This document shows positions 51,388 to 59,127 of a stretch of DNA of 59,127 nt, in pieces. The stretch is from Lachnospiraceae bacterium (GTDB lineage: Bacteria > Bacillota > Clostridia > Lachnospirales > Lachnospiraceae): NCBI GenBank assembly GCA_024697595.1, contig JAILFK010000056.1:1-59127 (forward strand), in the 5' to 3' direction. The notes below the pieces were generated by a model, which searched no databases, was not told where the DNA came from, and worked only from the letters and a program-made list of their open reading frames with translations. The position numbers and the translations under genes were made by a program. Every line of letters starts with the position of its first letter. The first letter of the stretch is position 1.

Positions 51388-52272
51388 TTATCTGCCAATT
51401 TTGATATCTGCCAAATGCTCATAATACTGTGCAATAGCACTGTGATCTTTTTGACCGCCCTCATTGTTGTGCATCCACTGCATGATTTCTTGAACCTCAG
51501 CAGTCATAGGTACAGGCGCACCTACTGTGTGGGCACAATCCAATGCATTATTTAAATCCTTGATATGTAAATCAATCTTAAATCCCGGGGTGTCATTTCC
51601 TTCAATCATCATAGGCGCCTTGGCATCCATCACTGTTGAACCAGCAAGTCCGCCACGAATAGCCTTGAATACTAATTCTGGATCAACTCCAGCTTTTTGA
51701 GCAAGAGTCAAAGCTTCAGATAAAGCCTGAATATTACAAGCCACTATTATCTGATTTGCAAGTTTTGTAGTATTTCCAGCACCAACATCTCCACATCTGA
51801 CAACAGATGAACCCATTGTCTCTAAAAGAGGTCTAAACTTCTCTACCAAATCTTCCTTGCCGCCTACCATGAAACTCAATGTCCCATCAATCGCCTTTGG
51901 CTCACCACCTGAAACAGGTGCATCAATCATATCAACACCCTTATCAGCTAAAGCCTCTGCAATTTCCTTGCTGGCAACCGGGTTAATTGAACTCATGTCA
52001 ATAAAAACCGAACCTGACTTCATATAAGAAGCAACTCCATCCTCACCAAGCATTACGCTCTTGACCTGAGGTGAGTTTGGAAGCATTGTCATAACAACAT
52101 CACATTGCTCTCCAATCTCTTTATATGTAGCAGATTTTGCACCTACTGAAGCTAACTCATCAAGCACATCCTGATGTCTTCCATTTACCAATACATCATC
52201 ATATCCTCCAGCAATGATATTTTTTACCATTGGCTTCCCCATGATACCTAATCCAATAAATCCGATTTTCAT
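51388..52272 (-). CDS. garR: Beta-hydroxyacid dehydrogenase, tartronate semialdehyde reductase type
   Basis: 294 aa. KIGFIGLGIMGKPMVKN is the NAD motif, DAPVSGGEPKAIDGTLSFMVGG the substrate motif, and GAGNTTKLANQIIVACN carries the catalytic Lys. Reduces tartronate semialdehyde (2-hydroxy-3-oxopropionate) to glycerate in most members. Adjacent to glycerate kinase, which supports that substrate; other beta-hydroxy acids cannot be excluded. Confidence 0.9.
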   Translation of the reverse strand: MKIGFIGLGIMGKPMVKNIIAGGYDDVLVNGRHQDVLDELASVGAKSATYKEIGEQCDVVMTMLPNSPQVKSVMLGEDGVASYMKSGSVFIDMSSINPVASKEIAEALADKGVDMIDAPVSGGEPKAIDGTLSFMVGGKEDLVEKFRPLLETMGSSVVRCGDVGAGNTTKLANQIIVACNIQALSEALTLAQKAGVDPELVFKAIRGGLAGSTVMDAKAPMMIEGNDTPGFKIDLHIKDLNNALDCAHTVGAPVPMTAEVQEIMQWMHNNEGGQKDHSAIAQYYEHLADIKIGR

Positions 52273-52378
52273 TATTTATTCCTCCAGACTATATGATATA
52301 TTTTTAACTTTTCCCAAATATTATATTACTACTTTACTAAATTATTTCCCTATATTTATACCCTACTTCAAAAATTAT

Positions 52379-53911
52379 TTACTTTTTTCCTGCTCTTGCA
52401 GCATTTTTAACATCGGCAATTTCCTGCTGAATCTCACCCATACGCTCATAATCTAATTCATAGAAATGCATTGCGATAATATTTGCAATCCATCCTACAA
52501 TCGGCAAACCGTATGTAAGAATTGCCACTACCCAAAAGATTGGCCATGTTGCCTCGTCACCCATCTGAGGCATTGTATTCTTATATCCAATAGCAGCAAC
52601 TGCAACTGCAGCAATTGTAGCACCAAATGATGCTATAATCTTCTCTGTAAGAGAGTAAACAGCACCTACTGTACCTGGCATATATTTACCAGAACGAGAA
52701 AGCTCATAATCGATAACATCTGCTCTCATCATTCCCTCTGCAACGTTAAGAATCATACTTGCAGCACTTACACCAAGCATAAATGTTGTGTAAAGTACCA
52801 TTGCCACACTAGCCTTACCAATATTTGCCATATTTTCAGGTCCTAAAATAGCAAGGAAAATAAAAATTCCTAAATTGATAACAATATTAACCAATGACAT
52901 TGTCTTTGTAGCAACCTTTACACCCTTCTTAGCAATATACATACCACCAACAAATGTAAATACAAAACCTACAATTGTTCCAATATTTGTAATCATAGTT
53001 GCTGTCTTGTAGTTAGCTATCAAAATACCATTTAACAATGTAAGAATAATAGTCTGTGTTGCTGCATTTGATGCAATCTTGTCTGTAATACCTGTAATAA
53101 GGTAACAACGCATTGGAACATTTTCCTTGAAAATAGAAATAATTTCTTTAATACCAACCTTTGTCTGCTTACCGCCAAGAGCAACCATTTCACCAAGAAT
53201 CTCTGGTGTATCAATTCTTCTCAAGCCAATACATGATAACAACACAAATCCAAATGCCACAATAACAAATACGAAGCAAGCCTCACTAAGTGACTCCACA
53301 TTATACTCATTATTGTGCTTTGGCAAAATTGTAAATGCCAAAATTGTATTCATAAGCATTGGTCCAACTCTCTGATACGTAGTTGTAATAAATGTTACAA
53401 ATGGTCTTTGTTTTGGATCATTTGTAAGTGCTGAAGAAATTGTTGAAGCACCACCGATTGACATAATTGTATATCCTATAACAAAGAGAGCATATACAAC
53501 AATAAACAATACGATTCCTACAGCGCCACCTTTTAATCCGTGATTGTCAACGTAATGTGGCAAAACGTTGAACATCAAAATCGATGAACCAGAACACAGT
53601 GCCCAACCTAAAACCAAAAACAGTCGTATCTTACCAAAGCGCTTAAACACTGGTAATCTGTCATAGATTAGCGCAACTACTGGATCTGTAATTCCATCAA
53701 AAATAGTTTTCGCCTGAATGATGATACCTGTTACTGCAACTGCAATACCAAATCCTTCATTCATGGCATATGATGCATACATATTTAAAATGTAAAACAC
53801 CATCTTGGCCCCTGAAGTACCTCCTGAGAGAATCATCTCATGAAGTTTTGCTGTTCTGTACTTAGGGTCATTGCTTCCGAACATACCTGCGAAGATTTTC
53901 TTTAGATTCAT
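52379..53911 (-). CDS. GPH-family sugar:cation symporter 2
   Basis: 510 aa from the ATG at 53911; the TTG at 53923 overlaps the GGAGG. About 12 hydrophobic segments; IIQAKTIFDGITDPVVALIYDRLPVFKRFGKIRLF is the GPH loop. C-terminal MHFYELDYERMGEIQQEIADVK matches the end of symporter 1. Directly follows the GHL6-like gene by 23 nt, so it probably imports that enzyme's product or substrate. Confidence 0.92.
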   Translation of the reverse strand: MNLKKIFAGMFGSNDPKYRTAKLHEMILSGGTSGAKMVFYILNMYASYAMNEGFGIAVAVTGIIIQAKTIFDGITDPVVALIYDRLPVFKRFGKIRLFLVLGWALCSGSSILMFNVLPHYVDNHGLKGGAVGIVLFIVVYALFVIGYTIMSIGGASTISSALTNDPKQRPFVTFITTTYQRVGPMLMNTILAFTILPKHNNEYNVESLSEACFVFVIVAFGFVLLSCIGLRRIDTPEILGEMVALGGKQTKVGIKEIISIFKENVPMRCYLITGITDKIASNAATQTIILTLLNGILIANYKTATMITNIGTIVGFVFTFVGGMYIAKKGVKVATKTMSLVNIVINLGIFIFLAILGPENMANIGKASVAMVLYTTFMLGVSAASMILNVAEGMMRADVIDYELSRSGKYMPGTVGAVYSLTEKIIASFGATIAAVAVAAIGYKNTMPQMGDEATWPIFWVVAILTYGLPIVGWIANIIAMHFYELDYERMGEIQQEIADVKNAARAGKK

Positions 53912-53934
53912 ATTCTTGTACAACCTCCAATATC

Positions 53935-55926
53935 CTAATGAACCTTAATCGCCTCGAACGAATCCAAACGATCTAACATTATTTTATTTTCTTCACAACT
54001 TATCACTCCACCATTTAAAGTAGTAACTTTTGCGCCCTTAGGCACATCTATCCTAATCTCTAGATTTTCTAGAGGAATAGGCTCACAAAAACGATTGTTT
54101 CCAAAACATCCTGTCTGGTTAATCAACTGGATAACCTTTGTTTCCCCATCATCTTCAGTCTTTCCAGTCAAAACAATCTCACACATAGGTGTAACATTTG
54201 GAGCAATGCTTTCCACTCCAGCCACCTCTGTAACTACATCTTTAAAGAACTCGTATGAATTCTCATAACCAAACTCAAAATAAAAAGTTCCTATGTTAAA
54301 TGGAACATATACTCCCAATCCCTCGCCATACTTGTATGCTGTAACTGCTGGAATGTCAGTCTTATCAGTTGTATAGCAAATCTCTGGTGGTCCAAATGGC
54401 TGCTCTGGTGCAAGTTCCATATACTTCTTTGCATCCTCTTTAACATTTGCCACCAAAAGCTTATCCCAAGGAACGATATCATCAATTCCCTTTGCCGCGC
54501 AGTTCTTAAACACTGCACAATCTGATTCTTTAAATTGGAATGTTGATGACTTTGTCTTTCTTCTCTCTGTAATATCTGTGACGCCAAGGGACTCAAATGC
54601 CATCTTCTGTCTTGGCATTCTGCGCTCATTGGCACAACCACTCTCTCCCGTAGCAATAATCTTGCCACCTGCCTTTACATACTCATCAATCATCTTGGCC
54701 TGATCATCACTTACTGTTGAAACATCTGCCAAAACAAGCGCTTTGTATCTAGACAATTTCTCTGGTGTAAGTTCCTCCACCTTCATCTCGTCAAATGGAA
54801 CATGCATCTCTGTCAATGCCTGTACCAACCCGTCAACTTCTGGATCATTTCTACCCATAAGTTTCTTCTCTACCAAAAGAACCTCTGCCTTTGACACAAG
54901 TCCCTGATATGTATCTTCATGCTTTGCAAAGAAATCAAACGCTTTCTTTGATGCTACCAATCCTGATTTATCTTTATGTTTACCAATTGTTCCAAGAATA
55001 TACATACTTGTTGAATTGCTGTAAGCTAAATTCTGCCACTGACGAACCTCTAATAAATTAGAAGAAATACAACTATGTCTATATTGGAATGCCATATAAA
55101 CTGCTGAGGCATCATCCACAACCTTGGTTCTGTCCGGCCCTGCAATTCTGCGTGAATTTGCTGAAGCATCGTAAAGCCATGCGTGATGGTTTACATCCTG
55201 GTTGCACTCAGTTCTGAAGTAATCAAAACCATTGATTGCAATATTTTCGTTTATGCTCTTGACAACCTTTTGCATCTTCTGCTTCTGCATAGCACTGCAC
55301 TTGCCAATGAACATCATATATTTACCAAATGCAGGATCCCTTGGATTAACCTGATCCGGAATATCCATATCAAACTGCTCTTTGAACATCTTCTTACATG
55401 TGTCGCAATGACATGGCTCATGAACCTTGAGTTCATAATCTACAACAAATGTCGAGCTCATATTGCAATACAAGCCATCAAAGTCATACTCATCAAAAAG
55501 TTCCTTTAAAATGTCATATATATACTTCTGCTGATATTCACCATTGATACATGTCTGTACATATCCGTTGTATTCAAGTTCCTCACCATTGGTCTGTCTA
55601 TATGCCCAATCCGGATGCTCCTCAAATATATTCTTTCCTATTTTAGAAAAATCACATCTGGCAATAACCTTGATTCCAGCTTTGTGACACTCTTTCAAAA
55701 TACGATCTAAAGAATCCCCATGTAAATAATTCGACTTATTCTGAAATGGTAACTTTGTCTCATAACTTGCAATAATACCAGCTGCATTAAATGTGACTAA
55801 AGTCGCATTAAAATCCTTTAACTCCTGAACAAACTTAACAGCATCGATATCTTCCATATCAATCTCACACAAATTAGTTTGAACCATTCTCCATGGATAA
55901 TTTACCCACCATTTTTCGGCACTCAT
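53935..55926 (-). CDS. Predicted glycosidase, GHL6-like TIM barrel with beta-galactosidase trimerisation-like domain
   Basis: 663 aa from the ATG after AAGGAGGGAACTAAG; the 55962 start is rejected. Residues 1-370 look like the hypothetical glycoside hydrolase GHL6 barrel: NATLVTFNAAGI, KVIARCDFSKIG, FDGLYCNMSSTF, HEPCHCDTCKKMF. Residues 375-590 resemble the class I glutamine-amidotransferase-like trimerisation domain of GH42 (ALVLADVSTVSDDQAKMIDEYVKAGGKIIATGESG). No signal peptide, so it acts on imported sugar. First gene of the operon with symporter 2, reductase and glycerate kinase. Substrate unknown. Confidence 0.8.
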   Translation of the reverse strand: MSAEKWWVNYPWRMVQTNLCEIDMEDIDAVKFVQELKDFNATLVTFNAAGIIASYETKLPFQNKSNYLHGDSLDRILKECHKAGIKVIARCDFSKIGKNIFEEHPDWAYRQTNGEELEYNGYVQTCINGEYQQKYIYDILKELFDEYDFDGLYCNMSSTFVVDYELKVHEPCHCDTCKKMFKEQFDMDIPDQVNPRDPAFGKYMMFIGKCSAMQKQKMQKVVKSINENIAINGFDYFRTECNQDVNHHAWLYDASANSRRIAGPDRTKVVDDASAVYMAFQYRHSCISSNLLEVRQWQNLAYSNSTSMYILGTIGKHKDKSGLVASKKAFDFFAKHEDTYQGLVSKAEVLLVEKKLMGRNDPEVDGLVQALTEMHVPFDEMKVEELTPEKLSRYKALVLADVSTVSDDQAKMIDEYVKAGGKIIATGESGCANERRMPRQKMAFESLGVTDITERRKTKSSTFQFKESDCAVFKNCAAKGIDDIVPWDKLLVANVKEDAKKYMELAPEQPFGPPEICYTTDKTDIPAVTAYKYGEGLGVYVPFNIGTFYFEFGYENSYEFFKDVVTEVAGVESIAPNVTPMCEIVLTGKTEDDGETKVIQLINQTGCFGNNRFCEPIPLENLEIRIDVPKGAKVTTLNGGVISCEENKIMLDRLDSFEAIKVH

Positions 55927-56074
55927 CTTAGTTCCCTCCTTAACTGCATTCGCATATGACACGCTAATTAATTATTTCTATATTGTAAAAATTCCAACAA
56001 GCATCTCTCCCCATGCTTATTGACATCATTATATTTATGAAATATCATAAATTATGATGATGTTCTCGTTATTT

Positions 56075-56121
56075 TGTGTCTGAAATCGTGTTAATATTAT
56101 TTCATAGCCGTTTTAGACACA
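56075..56121. promoter_or_regulatory. Inverted pair of RTTTYAGACACA motifs in the GHL6/dehydrogenase control region
   Basis: TGTGTCTGAAAT at 56075-56086 (reverse of ATTTCAGACACA) and GTTTTAGACACA at 56110-56121. The same core occurs at 43597-43608. Lies between the divergent operons starting at 55926 and 56210. Confidence 0.6.
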
Positions 56122-56209
56122 GTCACGCAATTTTATTCACAGATTACTTTTCTTGAAGATGATATTTTTTTTATATAAAAATTACATTATTTGTAAGGAA
56201 GGAATTGCT

Positions 56210-57328
56210 ATGGGAAAAATTAATAAAGTAGTTTCCACAGTATGGTGGAACAAAGAGAACTATCATAATTTAAGAAACTTATTCTCAGATTCAGAATTTG
56301 TTTATGTACCATTTTATGACAAAGAAAAATTAGCAGAGGAAGCAAAAGATGCAGATGTTGCTATCGTATTAGGAGATGTAGACAACTGCCTATTAGGTGA
56401 GAATTCACTCAAATGGATTCAGTGCGATCACGCAGGTTTAAATGGTTCTGCAAGACCAGAAGTATTTGCTAAAAATATATTTGTAACTGGTGCTGCAGGA
56501 AGAAGCGCTCCTGTATTAGCAGAGCATTGCATCTACTTTATGTTAGAGCTTGTATATCACACAAAAGAATTGCTTGCAGCTCAAGAAGCTGGCAAGTGGG
56601 GTGTTGATGGCTCACAAAAATGGAGAGGATTATATGGTCGTAAAGTTGGTATTATCGGAATGGGTAACAATGGCCGTATGTTAGCAGACAGATTACATGC
56701 TTTTGGTATGGATATCTACGCTTATGATTATTTCCCAATCAAGGGATATGACTACTGCAAGAAGTTCTCTCATGCAAATGGTGATACAATTGACCCATTG
56801 CTTGCAGAGTGTGATTTCATTATGTTAACTCTCGCATTGACAGATGAGACTTATCATATGTTCAACGCCGAGACCTTTAGCAAGATGAAAGATGGTTCTT
56901 ACCTAGTAAATCTTGCACGTGGTGGAATCGTGGATACCAATGCATTGATGGATGCTTTAAACAGTGGAAAACTTGCAGGTGCAGGACTTGATGTTGTTGA
57001 GGAGGATCCACTTCCAGCAGATCATCCACTATGGCATATGGAAAATGTATACCTCACTCCACACTGTACTCCTCAGGTGCCAAATCGTGATGGACGTACT
57101 CTAGAAATTATCGCTGAAAACAAGCGTCGCTTTGAGGCTGGGGAGCCTCTTATCAATCTAATGAAGGAATCAGATGCCACAGGTAGTACTGGTGCTGCTG
57201 CTTCAGGCGGCTGGTCAAAGCTTATGAACAGCGATATGCCAAAGGAACAAATCGAAAAACTTCCTTTGGATAAATATTTAGGTGAGCGTGGATGGCGCGA
57301 TCCTTCTGAATGGAACTATTTAGATTAA
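56210..57328 (+). CDS. 2-hydroxyacid dehydrogenase
   Basis: 372 aa from the ATG that follows AAGGAAGGA; the earlier start at 56153 would add an unlikely hydrophobic leader. VGIIGMGNNGRMLADRL binds NAD; Arg in VNLARGGIVD, Glu in LDVVEEDPL and His in LTPHCTPQ are the catalytic trio. The C-terminal tail (PKEQIEKLPLDKYLGERGWRDP) is longer than usual. Likely reduces or oxidises a sugar acid of the island. Followed 39 nt later by the AraC gene. Confidence 0.9.
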   Translation: MGKINKVVSTVWWNKENYHNLRNLFSDSEFVYVPFYDKEKLAEEAKDADVAIVLGDVDNCLLGENSLKWIQCDHAGLNGSARPEVFAKNIFVTGAAGRSAPVLAEHCIYFMLELVYHTKELLAAQEAGKWGVDGSQKWRGLYGRKVGIIGMGNNGRMLADRLHAFGMDIYAYDYFPIKGYDYCKKFSHANGDTIDPLLAECDFIMLTLALTDETYHMFNAETFSKMKDGSYLVNLARGGIVDTNALMDALNSGKLAGAGLDVVEEDPLPADHPLWHMENVYLTPHCTPQVPNRDGRTLEIIAENKRRFEAGEPLINLMKESDATGSTGAAASGGWSKLMNSDMPKEQIEKLPLDKYLGERGWRDPSEWNYLD

Positions 57329-57367
57329 TTGTAACTATTTTTTAGGTTAAATATTGGGTGGTGAAAT

Positions 57368-58606
57368 ATGGAATCTTTAGATAACGCAAAAATCAACGAA
57401 CGATTAAATCTATTTTTAGAATTATTACATTGTAATGGCAAAATGTATCTATGGCGATATGATGGCGTTGGTAATCTTCTTGAAACCAACGCTCCTCATA
57501 GTGTCCTTGATACTTTGTTCAGAAATTCCTCTATCTTAGATGAATCAATCGCATTTTCAAAAAAGAGCAAACATCCATTTATCTCCAGTATAGATATTGG
57601 TATGTCCTGGGCTGTCACCTTTCAATTTGATGAAGATGACACTCTCGCTTATATGCATGTTATCGGTCCAGTATTCACCTCAGAGTTATCTCAGGAATCT
57701 CTCGATAAATATCTCAACAATCCCAAGATCAGAGCCAGTTGGCGCCCTACTTTCGAACGTTATATTCGTGAGATTCCACTGGTAACTGCAACCAACTTTT
57801 TTAAATACACTTTGCAATTACACTACTGTATTACAAATGAACATCTAAAGCCATCAGATATCACATTTGACAGATCATCTAATAAACCTGAAACTCCTGG
57901 TGCTCCAGGCGAGTCTCGGGCATTTAACTATGCCAAAATTTGGTCTCAGGAAAATGGGATTTTAGATTTCATAAAAAATGGTGATATTTATAGCAAACAT
58001 AAAATTCCTAGTGCTTCAAATATCATCCAAAGCATCCATCCAATGGCAGGTATGAGTTTAGAAAAATCTAAGCAAAATGCCACGATCTTTGTTGGATTAT
58101 GCATACGCGCAGCTATAGAAGGCGGAATATCTCCTGAAAAAGCATACTTGCGTGGTCAGCAGTATCTCGATGATATATACAACGGAAAAACATTTGCCGA
58201 TGTACTTTCAGTGGCACATTCTGTATATGATGATTTCGTATTTATGGTTCATAATCATCAGGCAGAGAGCACTAACTACTCTCCAGAAATTCAATCCTGT
58301 GTTGATTACATTGAGTCTCATCCAAGTGAGCCTCTAAATATATCATACCTCGCTTCAAAGATTGGTTATACAGATTACTATCTATCTAGAAAATTCAAAG
58401 CCGAAATTGGCATGAGTATAAATAGCTACATAAAAAAGGCCCGCATTACACAGGCCTGTTACTTATTGGTTTCTACAGATATGGATATCCAGGATATCTG
58501 TGACAACCTAAACTTTGGTGATAGAAGTTTCTTCTCGAAAGTATTTAAAAAAGAAACTGGTACATCACCTGCTAAATTTAGAGCTGATCACAAGAGACAG
58601 TTGTAA
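57368..58606 (+). CDS. AraC-family regulator with unassigned sensor
   Basis: 412 aa. The first 250 residues form a sensor I do not recognise (KMYLWRYDGVGNLLE start). Residues 305-405 are the AraC DNA-binding domain (LNISYLASKIGYTDYYLSRKFKAEIGMSINSYI and DIQDICDNLNFGDRSFFSKVFKKETGTSPAKFR). Co-directional with the dehydrogenase, GGTGG before the ATG. Best candidate to bind the 20-bp-spaced TTTTAGACACA repeats. Confidence 0.9.
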   Translation: MESLDNAKINERLNLFLELLHCNGKMYLWRYDGVGNLLETNAPHSVLDTLFRNSSILDESIAFSKKSKHPFISSIDIGMSWAVTFQFDEDDTLAYMHVIGPVFTSELSQESLDKYLNNPKIRASWRPTFERYIREIPLVTATNFFKYTLQLHYCITNEHLKPSDITFDRSSNKPETPGAPGESRAFNYAKIWSQENGILDFIKNGDIYSKHKIPSASNIIQSIHPMAGMSLEKSKQNATIFVGLCIRAAIEGGISPEKAYLRGQQYLDDIYNGKTFADVLSVAHSVYDDFVFMVHNHQAESTNYSPEIQSCVDYIESHPSEPLNISYLASKIGYTDYYLSRKFKAEIGMSINSYIKKARITQACYLLVSTDMDIQDICDNLNFGDRSFFSKVFKKETGTSPAKFRADHKRQL

Positions 58607-58614
58607 ATACAATA

Positions 58615-59127
58615 CTAATCATTCAAAACCGGTATTGTCACATATACAGGTTGCAATCCCTCGCCAGTTATTTCGATATTAATATCACCCGGTTCATAAC
58701 CGGCGCGAACAACTGCCAGGGATTGGCCTAAATATGTTGTATGCATATCACTATAGAAATTTTCTGACATACATGGTCTTGCTGATCCATATCCCTGCAA
58801 TGAAGCCGGGCCAGTTACTCTAACCTGTAATTTCTTGTCAACTGCAGGACGCACAATTCCATCATCTCCCACAAGAGCAATATTTAGAAATGCCAGATCC
58901 TGTCCATTGGAGTGCAAGCTACTATACTTATCATTTCTTCCACGGTAATCTACATCTACTTTGATAGATATTTCTCCTTTGGAAGAAGTCATATGACTTC
59001 TGTTGATTTCTCTTCCGGAAGCATCATAGATTATTGTCTCAATAATACCTGGTTCGTAAGTTACCTTCTTGAACTCAGCTATATCTTCCTTGATTTTCTT
59101 CTTGCCATAGCTCTTACCATTTACCAG
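58615..59127 (-). CDS. GH2 glycosidase C-terminal part, 5' end outside window
   Basis: A minus-strand frame is open from the window edge to the stop at 58615, giving about 170 residues: LVNGKSYGKKKI, VTYEPGIIETIIYDASG, SLHSNGQDLAFLNIALVGDDG, VTGPASLQGYGSARP. These are the C-terminal beta-sandwich domains (DUF4982 and Glyco_hydro2_C5 type) of GH2 beta-galactosidase or beta-glucuronidase-like enzymes. The catalytic barrel lies beyond the window. Convergent with AraC and likely part of the same island. Confidence 0.85.
   Translation of the reverse strand: MVNGKSYGKKKIKEDIAEFKKVTYEPGIIETIIYDASGREINRSHMTSSKGEISIKVDVDYRGRNDKYSSLHSNGQDLAFLNIALVGDDGIVRPAVDKKLQVRVTGPASLQGYGSARPCMSENFYSDMHTTYLGQSLAVVRAGYEPGDINIEITGEGLQPVYVTIPVLND

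Noticed and set aside
48357-57328. C-glycoside deglycosylation locus (dgp type)
   Set aside because: The FAD oxidoreductase is not accompanied by DgpB/C-like subunits or sugar-phosphate isomerase-type proteins that define those loci.

Overview
The window looks like chromosomal DNA of a low-GC, anaerobic, motile Lachnospiraceae member, most like Butyrivibrio or Pseudobutyrivibrio. The basis is AT-rich codon use, strong GGAGG ribosome binding sites, a GH3 beta-glucosidase with its domains in permuted order, uronate and plant-glycan catabolism, CheC, PilZ and HD-GYP proteins, and a Tad-type secretion ATPase. Genus assignment is inference; no rRNA is present.

Layout. 1-1880: a partial hypothetical membrane-anchored protein and a seven-gene tRNA operon (Pro-Gly-Arg-His-Gln-Lys-Leu) with a textbook promoter. 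1880-6511: an operon rlmL-like / secreted papain-like peptidase / amidase / rdgB. 6512-9861: a probable small RNA with C-rich unpaired stretches, a small hypothetical, a DUF4422 protein, and a CNNM/CorC-type membrane protein. 9862-17221: an accessory block holding an IS30 remnant, a HipA-like kinase with a small partner, a zinc-finger lipoprotein and a giant subtilisin-like beta-helix protease split by a frameshift. A 17-bp palindrome, GTGCCGA-N3-TCGGYAC, sits at every gene junction of this block. 17223-21450: a compact Tad-like system with ATPase, one TadB/C-like protein and six small proteins sharing the N-terminal pattern M-x-x-I-[VI]-x-x-[YF]-G; two of these are very short ORFs of 34 and 45 aa. 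21785-25248: cyclophilin, a fused shikimate kinase/dehydrogenase, and an HD-GYP/receiver protein lacking the key His.

25383-31880: a complete hexuronate route (uxaC, an SDR fructuronate reductase candidate, uxuA, kdgK, eda) under a divergent AraC regulator with 21-bp-spaced direct repeats. 31933-39134: a cheC / DUF2974 / PilZ operon, the permuted GH3 with a free-standing binding domain, TetR, and an esterase.

39234-59127: a large catabolic island. It has two GPH sugar symporters, a GHL6-like glycosidase candidate, a GH2 tail, an FAD oxidoreductase, two 2-hydroxyacid dehydrogenases, a lactonase-like amidohydrolase, a tartronate-semialdehyde-reductase-like enzyme, glycerate kinase, IclR and AraC regulators, and a DUF1116 / FdrA / 60-aa / acyl-kinase operon. 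In that operon an acetate-kinase relative with altered catalytic positions takes the place usually held by carbamate kinase. I consider this operon (a candidate phosphorolytic, ATP-yielding branch of sugar-acid breakdown), the palindrome-marked block, and the mini-pilin Tad system the three strongest candidates for undescribed biology here.
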